The position numbers and the translations under genes are program-made. The notes below the pieces were generated by a model that was given only the letters and a program-made list of their open reading frames with translations, made no database searches and was not told the DNA's origin. This document shows positions 29,078 to 61,884 of a DNA stretch of 64,000 nt, piece by piece (positions within the stretch are counted from its first letter, which is position 1; every line of letters begins with the position of its first letter). Location of the stretch: assembly GCF_011397635.1 (NCBI RefSeq), contig NC_064767.1, positions 22,494,537 to 22,558,536 of the forward strand. Reading direction: 5' to 3'. The DNA is from Epinephelus fuscoguttatus (Eukaryota > Chordata > Actinopteri > Perciformes > Serranidae).

Positions 29078-32000
29078 ACAGATGGTTTTGCATGCAGCTC
29101 ACTAAACTTCGGGAAAGGCTGAAGTAATCCCTTTTTACCCTTTTTACCTAATCTCTTTCCTCCCCTCTAAACAATCCCTGTGGCAGATCTTCCCATAAGT
29201 GACATAGGCATTTTTTATTTTTATTTTTTTGACATTCAAAAAAATTGAACATGAGAGAAATGGAGTGTATGTGGAGAGCATTAAAGAGAAAACAAAAAGC
29301 CTTCCAGGGTGCAGTACAAAAACAAGAAGATGAAATTTGCTAATTAGGACATACAGTATTCTCTTATTGTTTATTGTTCATTATCATTGTTTGTAGCTAT
29401 GTTGTTTATTTGTTTTGATTTCTCATGAAGCTCTTGTTCTTCTTAGTAATAAATACAATTAATATAGAAGATATAATAATAAAAATGATAATGATAATAG
29501 GCCTAATTCATTCATTCATTATCCATAGCCGCTTATCCTGGCAAAGGGTTGTGGGGAGCTAACCCTAGCCCTAAACCTAACCCTTGTTGTATGGTCTTTT
29601 TTTTTGGGGGGGGGGGGGCAACAGGGGAAGCTCACCAAGGACACCAATTGTGCTAGGTCCCGCACTGCCACATCCACCTACATCACACATTTTGACTTGT
29701 GGAGGCAGGAAAAGCACAGGTGGAATTAATAACAGTAACAATAGCCCCATCCCATTTAGGTGAGCCAGTTCTATGATGCTTACTGTGCACACTCACTCAT
29801 TGACATTGGCTTACTAAGACTTCATGGAATGGAGCCATAAAGCTGCTTTGCTTGACAAGTCAAAATGTCTGGTGTGAAAAGAGTCTATCTCATCCACCAT
29901 TTATCTCTCCACCCTGAACTCCATGTCAGTCAGTTACATCCATAAAACTACCAAGATAATCAGTTTCACATATCTGAAAAATTCTCATCCAGAATTTGCA
30001 ACTTTCTGCTATCTCATCTTGTTTTGCTTCTTACTTTTGGGCCTTCATACTCAGCACTTGTTGAAAAAATTGTTTTGATTAGTAAAATTCAATTTACAAG
30101 AACGTCCCTCAGCAAAAATGACTGTGTGTGTTTATCTAAAATGCTCAGTTTCCCCACTGAAGTTTGAAATGAAGGCTGCTGTGGAGTCTGGACAAGTTCC
30201 CTGCTCACTCAGTCCCTCTAGTGGACAAACTGAGAACAGACGTCCAGTCCCATTTTGGTCTGTGATGTTTGATATATATCTTTTGTTTTCTTTTGCACAG
30301 TGAAACTCTCCAACTTTACTTCAACAAATAGTTTCATTGTGGAGCAACTGAGGACTGTAAGCATTGATCACAAACGCTGAGGATGCTCTTCCCTGTGCTG
30401 AGTAAGGAGGAGCGGAGCTGTGGTTATGTGGCAGACAGCAGACAGGCACATTACTTGCTGCATTAAGATATGCTTTGTTTGTATTATCTCCATTCAGAAA
30501 CGAGCTTAATTGATTCTAATTGATTGGGTTATTGATCAGGTCTGTTGCAGGAATGAAAAGCAGAGATGATACAGTAGTGGGGTGTTTTTGGCCCCTCAGT
30601 GGACCGGCCCTGAATGCACCGTATGTCTGATTTTGGAAGCTGGGTCCTTGAATAGTAAAAATTTTAGGTGCTGCACCCAATGTCAAGCAAAAGAATTGTA
30701 TGTATGTGCCAGTCTTTCTTAAGCACACTGTCTCTTTCTGTGTGCCTTATATTGTCTGTGGATGGGTGCATGTGCACAACGTCTCCCTGTTTCAGGACAT
30801 ATTTCCCCACATCCCTGCAAAAATATTTCATTACTGCAACAAAAGAAGCCCATTAACTGCACTGTAAGAACAGAGTTCAACTGCTGTCCCCCATATTCAC
30901 CATGTTTGTCTGCTTTTCTGGCCGCTCTCCAGCTAATTTGATATAACAATGCTCCACAAAACCGCCTCGGGACTTTTTTTAGGTGACAGAAAATTATCAA
31001 TGATGCCACATGCACAGCTGAATGTCAACACCAACTTGACTTGTTTATGAAATATTAAAGCAGTGAATTATGGGCACCATGCAGAACTTAATGATGATCG
31101 GAGTCATTATAACTTCAGCATCCTTTGTTTTGGCTAATGATTAAATTCCACAACTACTGTATTCAATTTTGGAGAGATTGAATGTGTTTTTCACGTCTTT
31201 TGTATGAGTTGGCTGGATTGTGTTGTACATATTGGTACATTTTCGGAAAAAGAGCTGATTTGTATAAGGATATTGTGTTATCATTAGCTGCCATGTCAGG
31301 GGGCTTAACATCTGTGCTCTGGAGCTCTCTTAAAGAAAATCATTATATTAGGACATGATGTTTTTGGTAATATTATTTGTGCCATGAATAGATACAACAG
31401 AGTACCTGCTATATAATATTATAATACCAAATATATAAAAATAAACCATAATAGGTTCTGATTTTGAACCTTTATTTTAACTGCATTTTGTCATTTCTGT
31501 TTCAAAAGCATGAATTTATTTGTATGGGTGGTGTGTGTTGTTTTCTCATAGGGAAATATAGTGTTCCAATAAAAAAAAAAATCAAATCTTAAAAAGTGTA
31601 AATGTCACAAGAAGGTGACTCACAGTGAGTGAAAGCGTCACTTTATTGGAATATTTGCAGGGTACTTACAACATGCACACATAATGGTGTTAAAAAAAAT
31701 AAAAAGAAAAAAAAAAGAGGACGTGAGTGCTCTATACTCTGTGTACAACCTGGCACGACTTCTGACATTATCTCCCTCTTCCATGTCACCAGGGTGTCGC
31801 CTCATCAATTATTGAACCAGTACTTCATGGTAATACATAATTTCTTATCAATTATTCATGATAATGTGTGTGTAGTTTACTTAATTGTGTTATTGACTAT
31901 CAAAAGTAATTTCCTGAAAATCCTCAAGGACGCAAATTGAATCAGCCCAACTACTGGTTGTGTGCTCTGCGGTTAAGTATTCGCAATCTGATCAGCTGAT

Positions 32001-33101
32001 CCTTTATTCAAGAGTCATCCTGGTGAAGAGATATTTAGGAATAATAAATCAACACATGTATTGCCTGTGATAAACTACTGTGTGAAGAGCCCTGAGGTGA
32101 TGAGAGATGATATTTTTTCAAAATGTAAATCCAACATTAATAAATAGCATATATCATGTTTAATGGGGTTTATTAAAAAATGCTCACAGAGAGGAAGAGA
32201 GGAAGGAAGAGGGTGAGCGCTCCTAAAAGTAAATAAATAATAAGAGTCACGATTGCTCTCCTCTCCCGGCTTTAAGGGAAACTGATAAATAATGTATCAC
32301 AACAGATGGCTGGAGCGCGAGGCAACAGGAGAGGAACATGAGCGACTACATCTTTAATTGTTTTAAAGAACATGTCACAACAGGACTGGTGTGTTCCCTG
32401 TCTGCTGGCGCCACAGATGTGCTAACAGAGTGGAGGGGACAACCACCGCTCTGTCACTGGGTCTGCCTCAGCCTACGTGAGCATACTGTATTCTGGCACA
32501 TGTACACATTTACACTGAAAATGGCTGATTATTATTAAAGTGCACTTTCACTTTAAAAATCAAAAGAATGAGAGATTGTTTGAGCCCGTTAATGAGCTGA
32601 TGGCATAAACATTATATTGCCAAAATCCGCCCAAATCCTCACTGTCCTGCCATCAGTTCTACACTTACAGTTTACATGCATTAACATTCACAATGTAAGC
32701 ATCCGTCCTCTTTATGAAAATGAGAGGAACTGTATCAGGATTACTTAAATTCACATTATCAAATAGGTTTTAGTTGCACACATGTTGTATCTATATTAGT
32801 CCATCAAATAGAGTCCAAGAGTGCGTGACGACAGATATAGATCCAAAACCACACTTGTGCTTCTATGGGGATAACAAGGCCCCAAATATTCAGCATTTCT
32901 CACAAACAATAATAATTTACTGTCAAATAAATATTTCAATGTTTGCATCCACACACTGTGATATCAGTAAAGTCTTTCCCAGGCTGTTTCTGGAGTCAGT
33001 CAGTAGTTGTGCTTGGTTGTTCGTAGGACCAGAGTAGAGTAATAACAGGCACGATCACACAGATTTAGAGTATCAGTACGTCCACGTTTAAGTCCAGCGC
33101 T
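28339..33101. other. Intergenic spacer cefip-drgx
   Basis: No protein gene recognised. Contents: (CA)n at 29044-29072, a T-run followed by a 13-G run near 29597-29618, a repeat-like ttcattcattatcc...cgcttatcctg segment at about 29508-29550, a telomere-like tract at 29559-29585, and AT-rich sequence from 31 kb to 32.2 kb. Complex, less AT-rich sequence at about 32220-32480, close to the drgx 3' end, could be regulatory. The drgx 3' UTR should occupy part of the right end. I see no AATAAA on the minus strand within the first few hundred bases beyond the drgx stop. Confidence 0.5.
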
Positions 33102-37475
<4,374 letters not shown>

Positions 37476-37499
37476 CCTGGCGCGTCTCCGAGCTGCGAA

Positions 37500-37654
37500 C
37501 CTGGAACAGAGACAAAAGTTTCAGCCCAAAGCCTCTACACCGTGTGCGATTCAGATCTGTGATGGAAAAATTAACACGTTAAATGGTCCTGAGGAAAGGC
37601 GGAGCCGTGCGAGACTTAGGAAGATTCAAAGTTGATGTGAGAGAGCATCCTACC
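37500..37654 (-). promoter_or_regulatory. drgx: drgx 5' UTR intron and leader
   Basis: Upstream of the ATG the gene strand shows an acceptor (tgtctctgttccag) ending at 37501 and a donor (cactgcag, gtagga) at 37654/37653. Together they predict a 153 bp intron in the 5' UTR and a non-coding exon ending at 37654. The start codon has A at -3. No TATA box was identified between 37654 and the microsatellites at 37790. Confidence 0.5.
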
Positions 37655-37788
37655 TGCAGTGAGGATGCTGATGTGAGTGACTTCCCGCTCTGGAGAGAAG
37701 TGGCTGCTGCACTTCCACTGACTCTCTGACTCTCTGTCTGGGAGTGTCCACACTCGCTCTCTCCCCCCCCCCTCTCTCTTTCTCTCTG

Positions 37789-37789
<1 letters not shown>

Positions 37790-37838
<49 letters not shown>
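37790..37838. repeat. (CA)n microsatellite upstream of drgx
   Basis: A perfect CA tract, preceded by a CT-rich run and enclosed by a direct repeat tctgggagtgtcca (37737-37750 and 37849-37862). It lies 140-190 bp upstream of the proposed drgx non-coding exon boundary, so it may fall in the promoter or first exon. Confidence 0.95.
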
Positions 37839-37840
<2 letters not shown>

Positions 37841-37986
37841 TCTCTCTCTCTGGGAGTGTCCAGATGTCTCTATAACTGTATAACTGTCTACAGAGTGTTA
37901 AGGCTTTCAGCTAGTGTCGCAGAATCTCACGCCTAATTGGTCCTAATCGGATTATCACGGCTTTGTCTCTCTCACCCCCAACCCCT

Positions 37987-37987
<1 letters not shown>

Positions 37988-38033
<46 letters not shown>
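37988..38033. repeat. (TG)n microsatellite upstream of drgx
   Basis: A perfect TG tract 150 bp from the CA tract at 37790-37838 and complementary to it. The pair is therefore an inverted repeat with arms of about 46 nt. Confidence 0.95.
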
Positions 38034-38034
<1 letters not shown>

Positions 38035-39254
38035 AGAGAAAGACAGAGAGAAAGGCAGAGAGGGGAGATGTACCCAGGGTGGCAAACGGCAGCTCTGCTC
38101 TGGTGCCAAAAAAATTCATCACAAGTGATTGTTATTCCAGAGTCAAGCATATTCCCTAACCATAAACATGCACACATACCCGCTGCACTTTTTATTTGGT
38201 TCTTTCATATATTAAAAAAAGGAGGATGACTGCTTTTGGGTTTTAGATTGACTGTCGGGTGGGTTAATTGCTCGTCAGGGTGTGTTAGGGGGTCCACTTT
38301 ACAAGGGGTTGCGCATGTAGAACACTCACAAGGCCAAATTTTTGATTTTGTTCACAGCAAGGGGTCCTGCGATTTATTTCGCTTCCTCAGATAAATGATC
38401 TGCTGCGGGACCCTTTCAATTAGTTTTAAAGCGCATCTGGGACGGCAGAGCGCAGACGCCATGCGTCTCTGAGGTGGAGGCAAAATGAGGCTTCGAGAAG
38501 CAGCTGAAATTTAGAAGAGGAGTGCGGGATTGGACTAAACCACATAAAGTGCAGAAAATCCCTTCTAATGGCGCGTAATTGGTTCTGTAATATCATTACA
38601 GGCGGATAATGGCCAGTTACAGGGCCCCGCGCTATTAAGGGTTTCCCTGGCGTGCAGCGTTTATGTTATTAAAGGGGGAATATAATGATATTTTAGTTAT
38701 TAAATGCGCGTAATTAATTTATGCACCACTGAAAATAAAGTTGTTATTATGACCTCGGCGAGGTGCGTGGAGAAAATTGAAATCAAATAACGGTTGATAA
38801 CTTTATCCCAATATTTGGTCTAGACAACTCTGACAAGAGTGCAGGCCTGAAGTGTGTGTGTGTGTGTGTGTGTGTTTGTCTGCTTCCTGTCAGCGGCTTT
38901 CCCCTCCATCCTCTGATGGTTGCTTAAGTGACTTAATGAAATCACACTCATCTTCCTCGGTTAGAAACACTTTTACAAGTTAACTTTAAACAGGTTTGGC
39001 AGATTTTGGGCTCCCATGTTTAGATGATTTCTACGTTTATGTACCAGATTTCATTTCAGGACCCTGGTCAGCACCAAACCTTCACAGGCAAATAAAACTG
39101 CAAAAAACAAATTAAATTCAAATGTCAGTATCTACCATTACTGATCATCTCCTTTAAAATATCATTTTTTACATTGTCTCGGATTAATTCAATAAATCTT
39201 CCTTTAATCCTGTTTAAATAACCAAACTAGGAAAAAAACAATCAGCTTAAGAGG
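38034..39254. other. Intergenic spacer drgx-ercc6
   Basis: No gene seen. 38390-38780 is of complex composition, with CpGs and homeodomain-type TAAT/ATTA cores (for example gcgcgtaattggttctg near 38572 and gcgcgtaattaatttatg near 38707). This is the most promoter- or enhancer-like non-coding stretch near drgx. A TG run lies at 38853-38875. From 38900 the sequence is AT-rich and plain. Confidence 0.4.
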
Positions 39255-39300
39255 TTTATTTCTTACAATTAATGCAAGACAGCATCAATATTCTTTTATT
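39255..39300 (-). other. ercc6: Candidate ercc6 polyadenylation signals
   Basis: Two tttatt hexamers at 39255-39260 and 39295-39300 read AATAAA on the gene strand, 618-663 nt beyond the ercc6 stop codon. Either would give a 3' UTR of about 0.65 kb. Confidence 0.45.
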
Positions 39301-39917
39301 TATATAAAACAAAGCAGCTAAATTACTGCTTTTTGCCATTTTTTCCACAAATAATCAGAGGTAGGTCACAGTTTAAGAAAAGTCAGTCATCACAAAACCC
39401 ACCAAACCCGGTGGTGATTTGGTCATATTTACAAAATGACACACTTACTCCCCTATTAAATTTCATAGAAATGTGACAAGTGAGACAAACTGAAAGCATA
39501 AAACACATCTCAGAGTAAGTCATTACTCGGGGTTATACAGTTTTAACTTTCTGGCCAATACAAAACCAGTGAATTCAAGTATAACCAGGGACGATCAATC
39601 AACAGGACAGAAGCAACAACACGTGGACAAGCCCAAATCTCAAACAAACAGTGCGACAGACTTAGACTTCTTTAACTGATAATAATATGAGTTTATCTGC
39701 TAAAATGGCATTCCTACAGTATGGGCTTTCAATAGCTGATGCAATCTACCGTCTATCTCTGATGTATTTTTGTCAGACAGATATCTCAATTTGACAGAAT
39801 AAACTAAGAATAAAGAAAGACAAGTAAACAATAAGAAGTTGTTGGCTTAATCTCGACAGACTCATAACTGACAAGTATTAAAATCTGCATACAGTTAAGT
39901 CTTTGTTCCGCTTTCAC

Positions 39918-55547
<15,630 letters not shown>

Positions 55548-56200
55548 AGCGATACAGCTGTAAACAGAGTCAGTCAAGTGTGTCATTCAAATGTCAATCA
55601 GCTGATGTATGTCTCTTCTAAACCCTGGCTGTACTTTAATTGTTGTGGGTTATCTTAATACTGAATCCAAAGAAATCTCGTTCACTGTTAAACTAATTTA
55701 ACTATGTCGTTACCTTAACGGTTATATGACCTCAAGCTAATTATCCTGTAAGAGTTAACTTAGGTTTAGAAAGGGGAAATTAATATTTATAATCCCTGGT
55801 CTATATGAAGAATATACTACATGAAGTAAGGCAAACCGTTATAACATTCACATAAAGGTGAATTGGGGACATTTAAAGTCTCCCACAGCTGTCCATTGTT
55901 TACGTGGCTAGGCTAGCATGCTAAGCTAACAGTGAGCCGAACATCATCAGCTGTGTTGGCAACCGGCAGCGAGTCGGTATCAGTTAAAACACCAACAAAT
56001 ACACATTCACACGACGAAGTTAACGCTACTACGTTGTTGGCTGTCTGGTATATTAAACCGTGAGTAGAAGAGATATTGACAGACATTACTTACAAAACGT
56101 GCAGTTACACAACACAACTGCCTTGGTTTATGTCATGTTGCTGTGAAAGCTTCCTGGTTTCCGGTGCCCGAGAAGGCTTTGTGCTGTTTGATCAATGGCT
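55548..56200 (-). promoter_or_regulatory. ercc6: ercc6 5' UTR, first intron and promoter
   Basis: A donor (cgtttt, gtaagtaatg on the gene strand) at 56094/56093 pairs with the acceptor at 55558. This predicts a non-coding exon 1 ending at 56094 and a 536 bp intron. Just upstream, at 56150-56165, ttcctggtttccgg carries two ETS-type GGAA cores in reverse. No TATA box is seen, consistent with a housekeeping promoter. The transcription start is inferred to lie near 56120-56200. Confidence 0.5.
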
Positions 56201-56212
56201 ACCTTGTTGGAC

Positions 56213-56266
56213 AGCGCCCTCTGCTGGTGCATAGCTGCACACTGCTCTGGTCCTCTAGGTGGCGCC
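56213..56266. promoter_or_regulatory. Pair of divergent CTCF-type motifs
   Basis: The minus strand at 56227-56213 reads CCAGCAGAGGGCGCT, an exact match to the CTCF core consensus CCASYAGRKGGCRSY. The plus strand at 56252-56266 reads CCTCTAGGTGGCGCC, one mismatch from the same consensus. They are 24 bp apart and point away from each other, just upstream of the ercc6 promoter. Confidence 0.45.
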
Positions 56267-56340
56267 ATAACACCACTTATTTCAGTGGAGACTAGAGGAG
56301 CTCACTGAGCCACCCTCCAGTCCACAGGAACAATTTGACA

Positions 56341-57075
56341 TGTAACCAAAGGCATAGGTTTCTTTCAAACATTGGTAGGAACACATGAAGCTGGGGTCCT
56401 CTCAGCGTCACACACTCCATTTCCTGCATTCTGGTGAAGTGTTATGCACCAAATGTCTTCATTTATGGAAAGGAAATCACAACATTCAGGTGATAGGTGG
56501 CAATTCAATACTAGGCTATAATGGAATATGATGCAGTAAGGCTTTCTGTATTGTTCAAATATATATTTCAGCATCATGTTCAAAACTTTCTGCACAAAAC
56601 ACATCCCACATATCTGTGCTCTGAGAAGTTGAGAATTCAGTTACAGTAGGCTATTTAAGAAAAAGTTGTAATGCCCCATAGTCCACGGTGCATTGTGTTA
56701 TTGGTCTGCAGCTTTGGCAGTATTCCTTTCAAACCGTCTGAAAGACACAGAACCCTGTTTGGGACTCTCTCTGGATGAGGCAAAGTTTAAGCAGCACTGC
56801 GTTGCTCTTCATCAGAGGTGGGATACTGATACTTACTGAAAATACTACTGATCAGATATCATATGTGATCATTCTGCATTCAAGTATAAAATGCACTTTC
56901 CCAAGTGAATCAATAACAGATGCCATTTGTCCCGTTATTTTGTGCACAGAACTGTTAGAATGACAATAATGGAAAGTAGTTTGCTCAGTTATTGGTAGGG
57001 ACAAGTATGTCCTCCCAAAATATTGATAGGGACATACACTGTCCATATGTGAACCTATGCCCTTGCATGTAACCT
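56341..57075. repeat. Probable dispersed repeat with inverted ends
   Basis: ggcataggtt at 56351-56360 is matched in reverse at 57052-57061. Both sides carry an attggtaggRaca block (56371 and 56991, plus a divergent tattgatagggaca at 57020). Phrasing of this type is familiar from fish genomes. It has no coding potential and its class is unknown. Confidence 0.4.
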
Positions 57076-60000
57076 ACTGTGTTTGCAGTGTAAGGGAGTA
57101 GTTCAATCACTAGTTTGGCTACAATTTGCAGTAGTCGGGCTGCAGTTACACCACATTCAAATCTCAGGAGCTTTTTCAGGAGATACGTACTTTGGGACTT
57201 GTAGTTTTTTGTAGTTAATTACAAACTACATATTCATGTTATTCTCACGATGTGGTTTTCTTTTTTTTTTCATGCAGTGTGGCACAATGCCACAGCTCAC
57301 TGGCCATGGTTATCATTTAATGACAGTCACCAGCAATTTCACTAAAGCCACCTCTGGTTTGCAACCTATATGTCTAATTGAATACTATGAATTTCCCTTA
57401 AAGTTTAGCATTTTCCTTATTCCACCCTAACAATCCCCCCTTACTCTGTTCTTTAAACACATCCCTGTGCTGCCTAGGTGAGGACTGGCCTGCTCTCATT
57501 CCTAAATCAAACACCTACGCTTTATTCAGTGCCAGTTCAGTTCTACCCATGACAATATGAGAAGTCAGGATGTCATTATAATCACTTCCCATTTTGTAAT
57601 TTGATTGTGGTTTAACTACATTTTAGTACATTGGCAAACTAGCTTTTAATGTTGTTTCCCCAACACTGTGTGTTTGTGTTTTGCATAATCAGTTGGGGAA
57701 CCACTTAGATGTTATGTGTTAAAGAGGGAGCAAGAGAGTTTCTATGTTGCAATCAGTGTGCAGTCTAGCCAGACCTTGCATAATGGCAACATCCAATAAG
57801 CCACTTCAAAAAGCGTCTATTCCACAGCAAGACATGAATCCCTTTTTAATGGAGTTTGGTTCAGACAGGAAAGCCAGCACTTCATGGATGTCACAAACAT
57901 TAGCAGTGCCAACTCTTTGCATCTCAGAGGAAGTTTGTTTCCAGTGTCTTGCAACAATAAACGAAGGGCTTAATTAAAATATCTCCCCCATCTTGCACTG
58001 CTGTGCCTGAGCAAAGGCCGGCAATTTTTCCAAACACTGCTATTTGTATAAGCAGACATATCTATATTGGGGCAGATACTGCTGTCAGTCTTGGCTCAGA
58101 AAGTGTAGGAAGATGGAGACACTGGTCTATTTTATTTGCTTAACTAGTAAATGTGGGTCACCTTCAGTGTAATGTCTCCGGAGACACTGAAGAGGATTCG
58201 AATTTAAAAAGTACTGAACTAAAAGGAAAGTGTGTCACTGTAAAAAGTAGGCCCTGACTATGGTTTAATCAAAACCCGCAGTGTGCAGAGCTCTGATCAG
58301 GTAGCCAACACACACAATGTTTTCTTTGTTGGTTTTGGTCTGGCGAGCAGATACAAAGGCCCACAGATAGGAGTTAAAATAAGTCAAATAAACTATATCA
58401 AGCTGTTGACGAATCACCTATGGTGGGAAATAAACTGATACATTCACATGATGTTGTGACTGTGAGGTTGAGCTGCAGAGAGGAATGTAAACCTCTCGTC
58501 TGTCTTCGCCCTCCATCTTTTGCTTATTCAAGCAATTCTTGACAACTTTTATCACAGGAGAGGAGGAGGAGATAATATGCATGTATAAGGCTGTGTTTTC
58601 TGCACATCATAATTTAAAGAAAAGTAGTTGTTGGACCACACCAGGTTCACGGGATTTAGTGGGTGGCAAAGCTGTTCATCTTAACTTAATGTGTGAGCAG
58701 GCATTCACGCGCTCATATGAGACAAATCCTGCTTCTTTGTATGCAAGGGGTGAGTAGATTTACGGGGTGTAGGAGGGCAGATTGCAAATCACAGTGGGTG
58801 CCGTGGTGTGATGTTAACACTGCTGCTCTGTGCTGCTTAGCATCCTGACAGTGGAATAACAAGTGGAGCGAGATTTAAAGAGAGAACATGATGTGTTTAG
58901 TTAGCATGTGCAAAGCGTGGTGGGTTCTTTTCAGAGACTTTCTGTAGAGTTATGGACCTACAACAGGCTGAGTGTTTATGTGCATAGAGGGGGAAGTGAG
59001 GTAACACAAGACATAGTAGCACACGTCCACAGGTACATGCTGTAGACTTCTCTGTGTGGTGATGGAGTGGGAAGTTGTTTTATTATCCATTATCTCCATG
59101 TTATGATAAAGGGTGTTTTAGTCTGAGTGGCCTTCAGCAGATGCCTTGAACATGACAAATGTCTCAAGGATGAAATCATTTTACTAGGAATTTTGTAAGA
59201 GAGGAGTTTTATTTCTTACATCCATGGTCTACGACAGGGTTGTTCTTTTTTTCGCCTCAGATGTGCCAGTTACTTATTAGGTCTTGGATGTTTCTCAAAA
59301 CATGATTCGCCTTGTTACTGAAATGAATTATGATAAATTGTTTGAGGATGGTCTTCAGGCTCTATTCTGCCCTTGTTAACAGCACTGTTGAATCTCATTT
59401 GGACCTCATCCTTGCACTTATACATTTTAAACATTGCAACTATTTTTTTCTGTTCTGAAATCTCCTGTGTTTTGTGGTGTGTGCCCCAGTGAAAAGTGAA
59501 ACATAAGTATTTCTTATGTGGTCATTTTCCGCCTCAAAATTTAGACATGCAATTTGATTCTTTTCAGAGCAGTTGCATGGATTTGATGTTTTTCTGGCTT
59601 TTAACTCCACTCCAGTAAAATTCCACCGCTGACGGGCATTTTGTTTCCCTCACAGTTCACACACAAGCAAATTAAAGAAAGTTGTTATTGAGCTGGGGTT
59701 TTCTTCTTGTTTTTGAAATATTAAATTTGTTGGATTTTTTTCATTACAAAATGATTGAATTACAAAATGTGGTTCGCCAACAACTTATTGTTTCTTTTGT
59801 AACGGATCATAACAGTCCAGGTCTAGCAGCAGTGGAAAGGTATGAGTGTCTTATTAATATTAAATTGTTTTTGCCTGTGGTTAGACTGAAATTACCATAA
59901 GCTGTTTTCAATTCACAGGTTAAGTGTTGGTTGCTGTTTACTTTACACTGTTCTACCTGTGTTTTAGTAGATTAAAAATAGTTTTTCCTTTTTTAGTGCT

Positions 60001-61884
60001 GCAGCTGGTGTTGGTCTCGGGTCATGTGAGCGATTGGTGCAGTGGGAGTTCACCTGTTGAGGTTTGGTGATGTCATTTAATTTTTACTGTTGCACTGATA
60101 GTAGTTTGGGTGTTTTTCTATTGGAGGAAAAAAAAATGTTTGTCTTGTGTTTAGTGCCACTTGCAGTGCATGAGCCTGCTGATTGGTGCACCACACCCTT
60201 GCAGCAAGAGGCTTCAACATTTAACTACTTTTATAGAACTGCTGCTAGTGACCTTTAGTGTCATAAACCAGCTTATTATGGCACTTTGACACTTTCGTCG
60301 GGTGTCACATTCTCAAGGAACTTCTTTTCACATGCAAAAATGTGTTTTTTCCAAATATATAATTAGATGGAAAGCTGGAGAGGGAATGCATGACTTTGTG
60401 GAATACAGTATTGTGGGTATGCAAACATGCATGCATACGTTATGGGCCGCAGAGAGGAGGGGGTACTGTATACCCTGCTGCCACATGTAATAGTAAACAC
60501 ATTGTTTAATCATTGCATCTCTACCTGTGATGTCTGCAATTCTGTGCAGTTAAGTAGAACACTTGGTTTTTATATTGGGTTGAGTGAAAGCCTTCAGGGT
60601 TTAAGTGGGAAGAGACAAGAAGTTTTTCATAAGCCGCAGACTGGTTAATAAATTAACATGAGTAAAGCACCATTATGTCTATATTATGTAAATTCAAGCC
60701 ATGTTGTAATTTACATGTGTGTGGCCATAGTGACAGTGCTAATGTCTCCCATGTGCTCCCCCTGTCCCATTTAGTATACGGCTGTGTGTGTGTGATTTGT
60801 GTGTGTGTATCTGATAGTAATTAGGGGTGGGCTGGGTTCTCATCCGGGTGCACGAGACCTCTGACATGCTAGTAGATGCGTAATGCATCTGTTTGTGATT
60901 TCACTCAGCAGCAGGTGTGTGTTTATGTACGTTTGTGCGCACATAACCACACAGCAACCGTTTACTACTGTGCTCGTATAAACATCTTGACGTAAATTAG
61001 CTTCCGAGGTGGACCGTCCAAAATGTGGAGGGCAAGGAAATGAGTTTTAATCGTTATCCTTCTATAAAAGGTTTTAAAGCGATTCTTAGAGTGCACAGGA
61101 AAACACCTGCGTGCAACCCGGTGTTGACCAGGATGGAGCTTGTTTTTCACACATCTACCTCCTCCAGGTCAGGTTTTGTCGACACATTACTGGGTTCACA
61201 CAGAACTGTGTATTTAGCAGCCCTCAAACACAGCTTGAACAAACCCCATCAGACAGAATCAGGACGAGGCCTGTGTGGTACAGTGACACGTCACATGAAA
61301 CCACCAGAACCACAATGTGGATTCAGTTTACTGTATGTGCACATGCGTGTTTATGTGTGTGTGTGTTTGTGTTTCAGTGTGTGAGAGCCAGCCTCCAGTG
61401 ATAAATATAGTCTTTTCTAAGATGTGGCTTGGAGGACTCCAGCCAGTGATAGCTGTAGACCACAACAATGGGATCAGGACTGTTTGGGAGATACACAGTG
61501 GCAGCAGTGCCTTGACACAGAGCACAGCCTGAAACACGAGCTGACACAGGCAAAGAGAATACAGTGCAACAGATGTACAAATGGCGACATTGGTGACTTT
61601 CCATCCAAAGTCCCAGTTTTTTTTTCCACTTTTAATGGGATCTGTTTTCCAGTGTTGGTTCATAAATTGTTAGAACACTAAATATGCAGTTGCCAAGATG
61701 ACGATAGATGCACTCTGGATCAAGGTTATGATAGTTCACCAAAACTAAACTGAAGAATCAAAACATCTGTGACAAAAAAGGGGAAAAGATGATAAAAAAA
61801 ATGGATGTGAAAAATAATAGAATAAAATTAAATTCAGGTAAAACTGCAGGCTCAGACAAGATACAGATATCTCCTATCTCCTAT

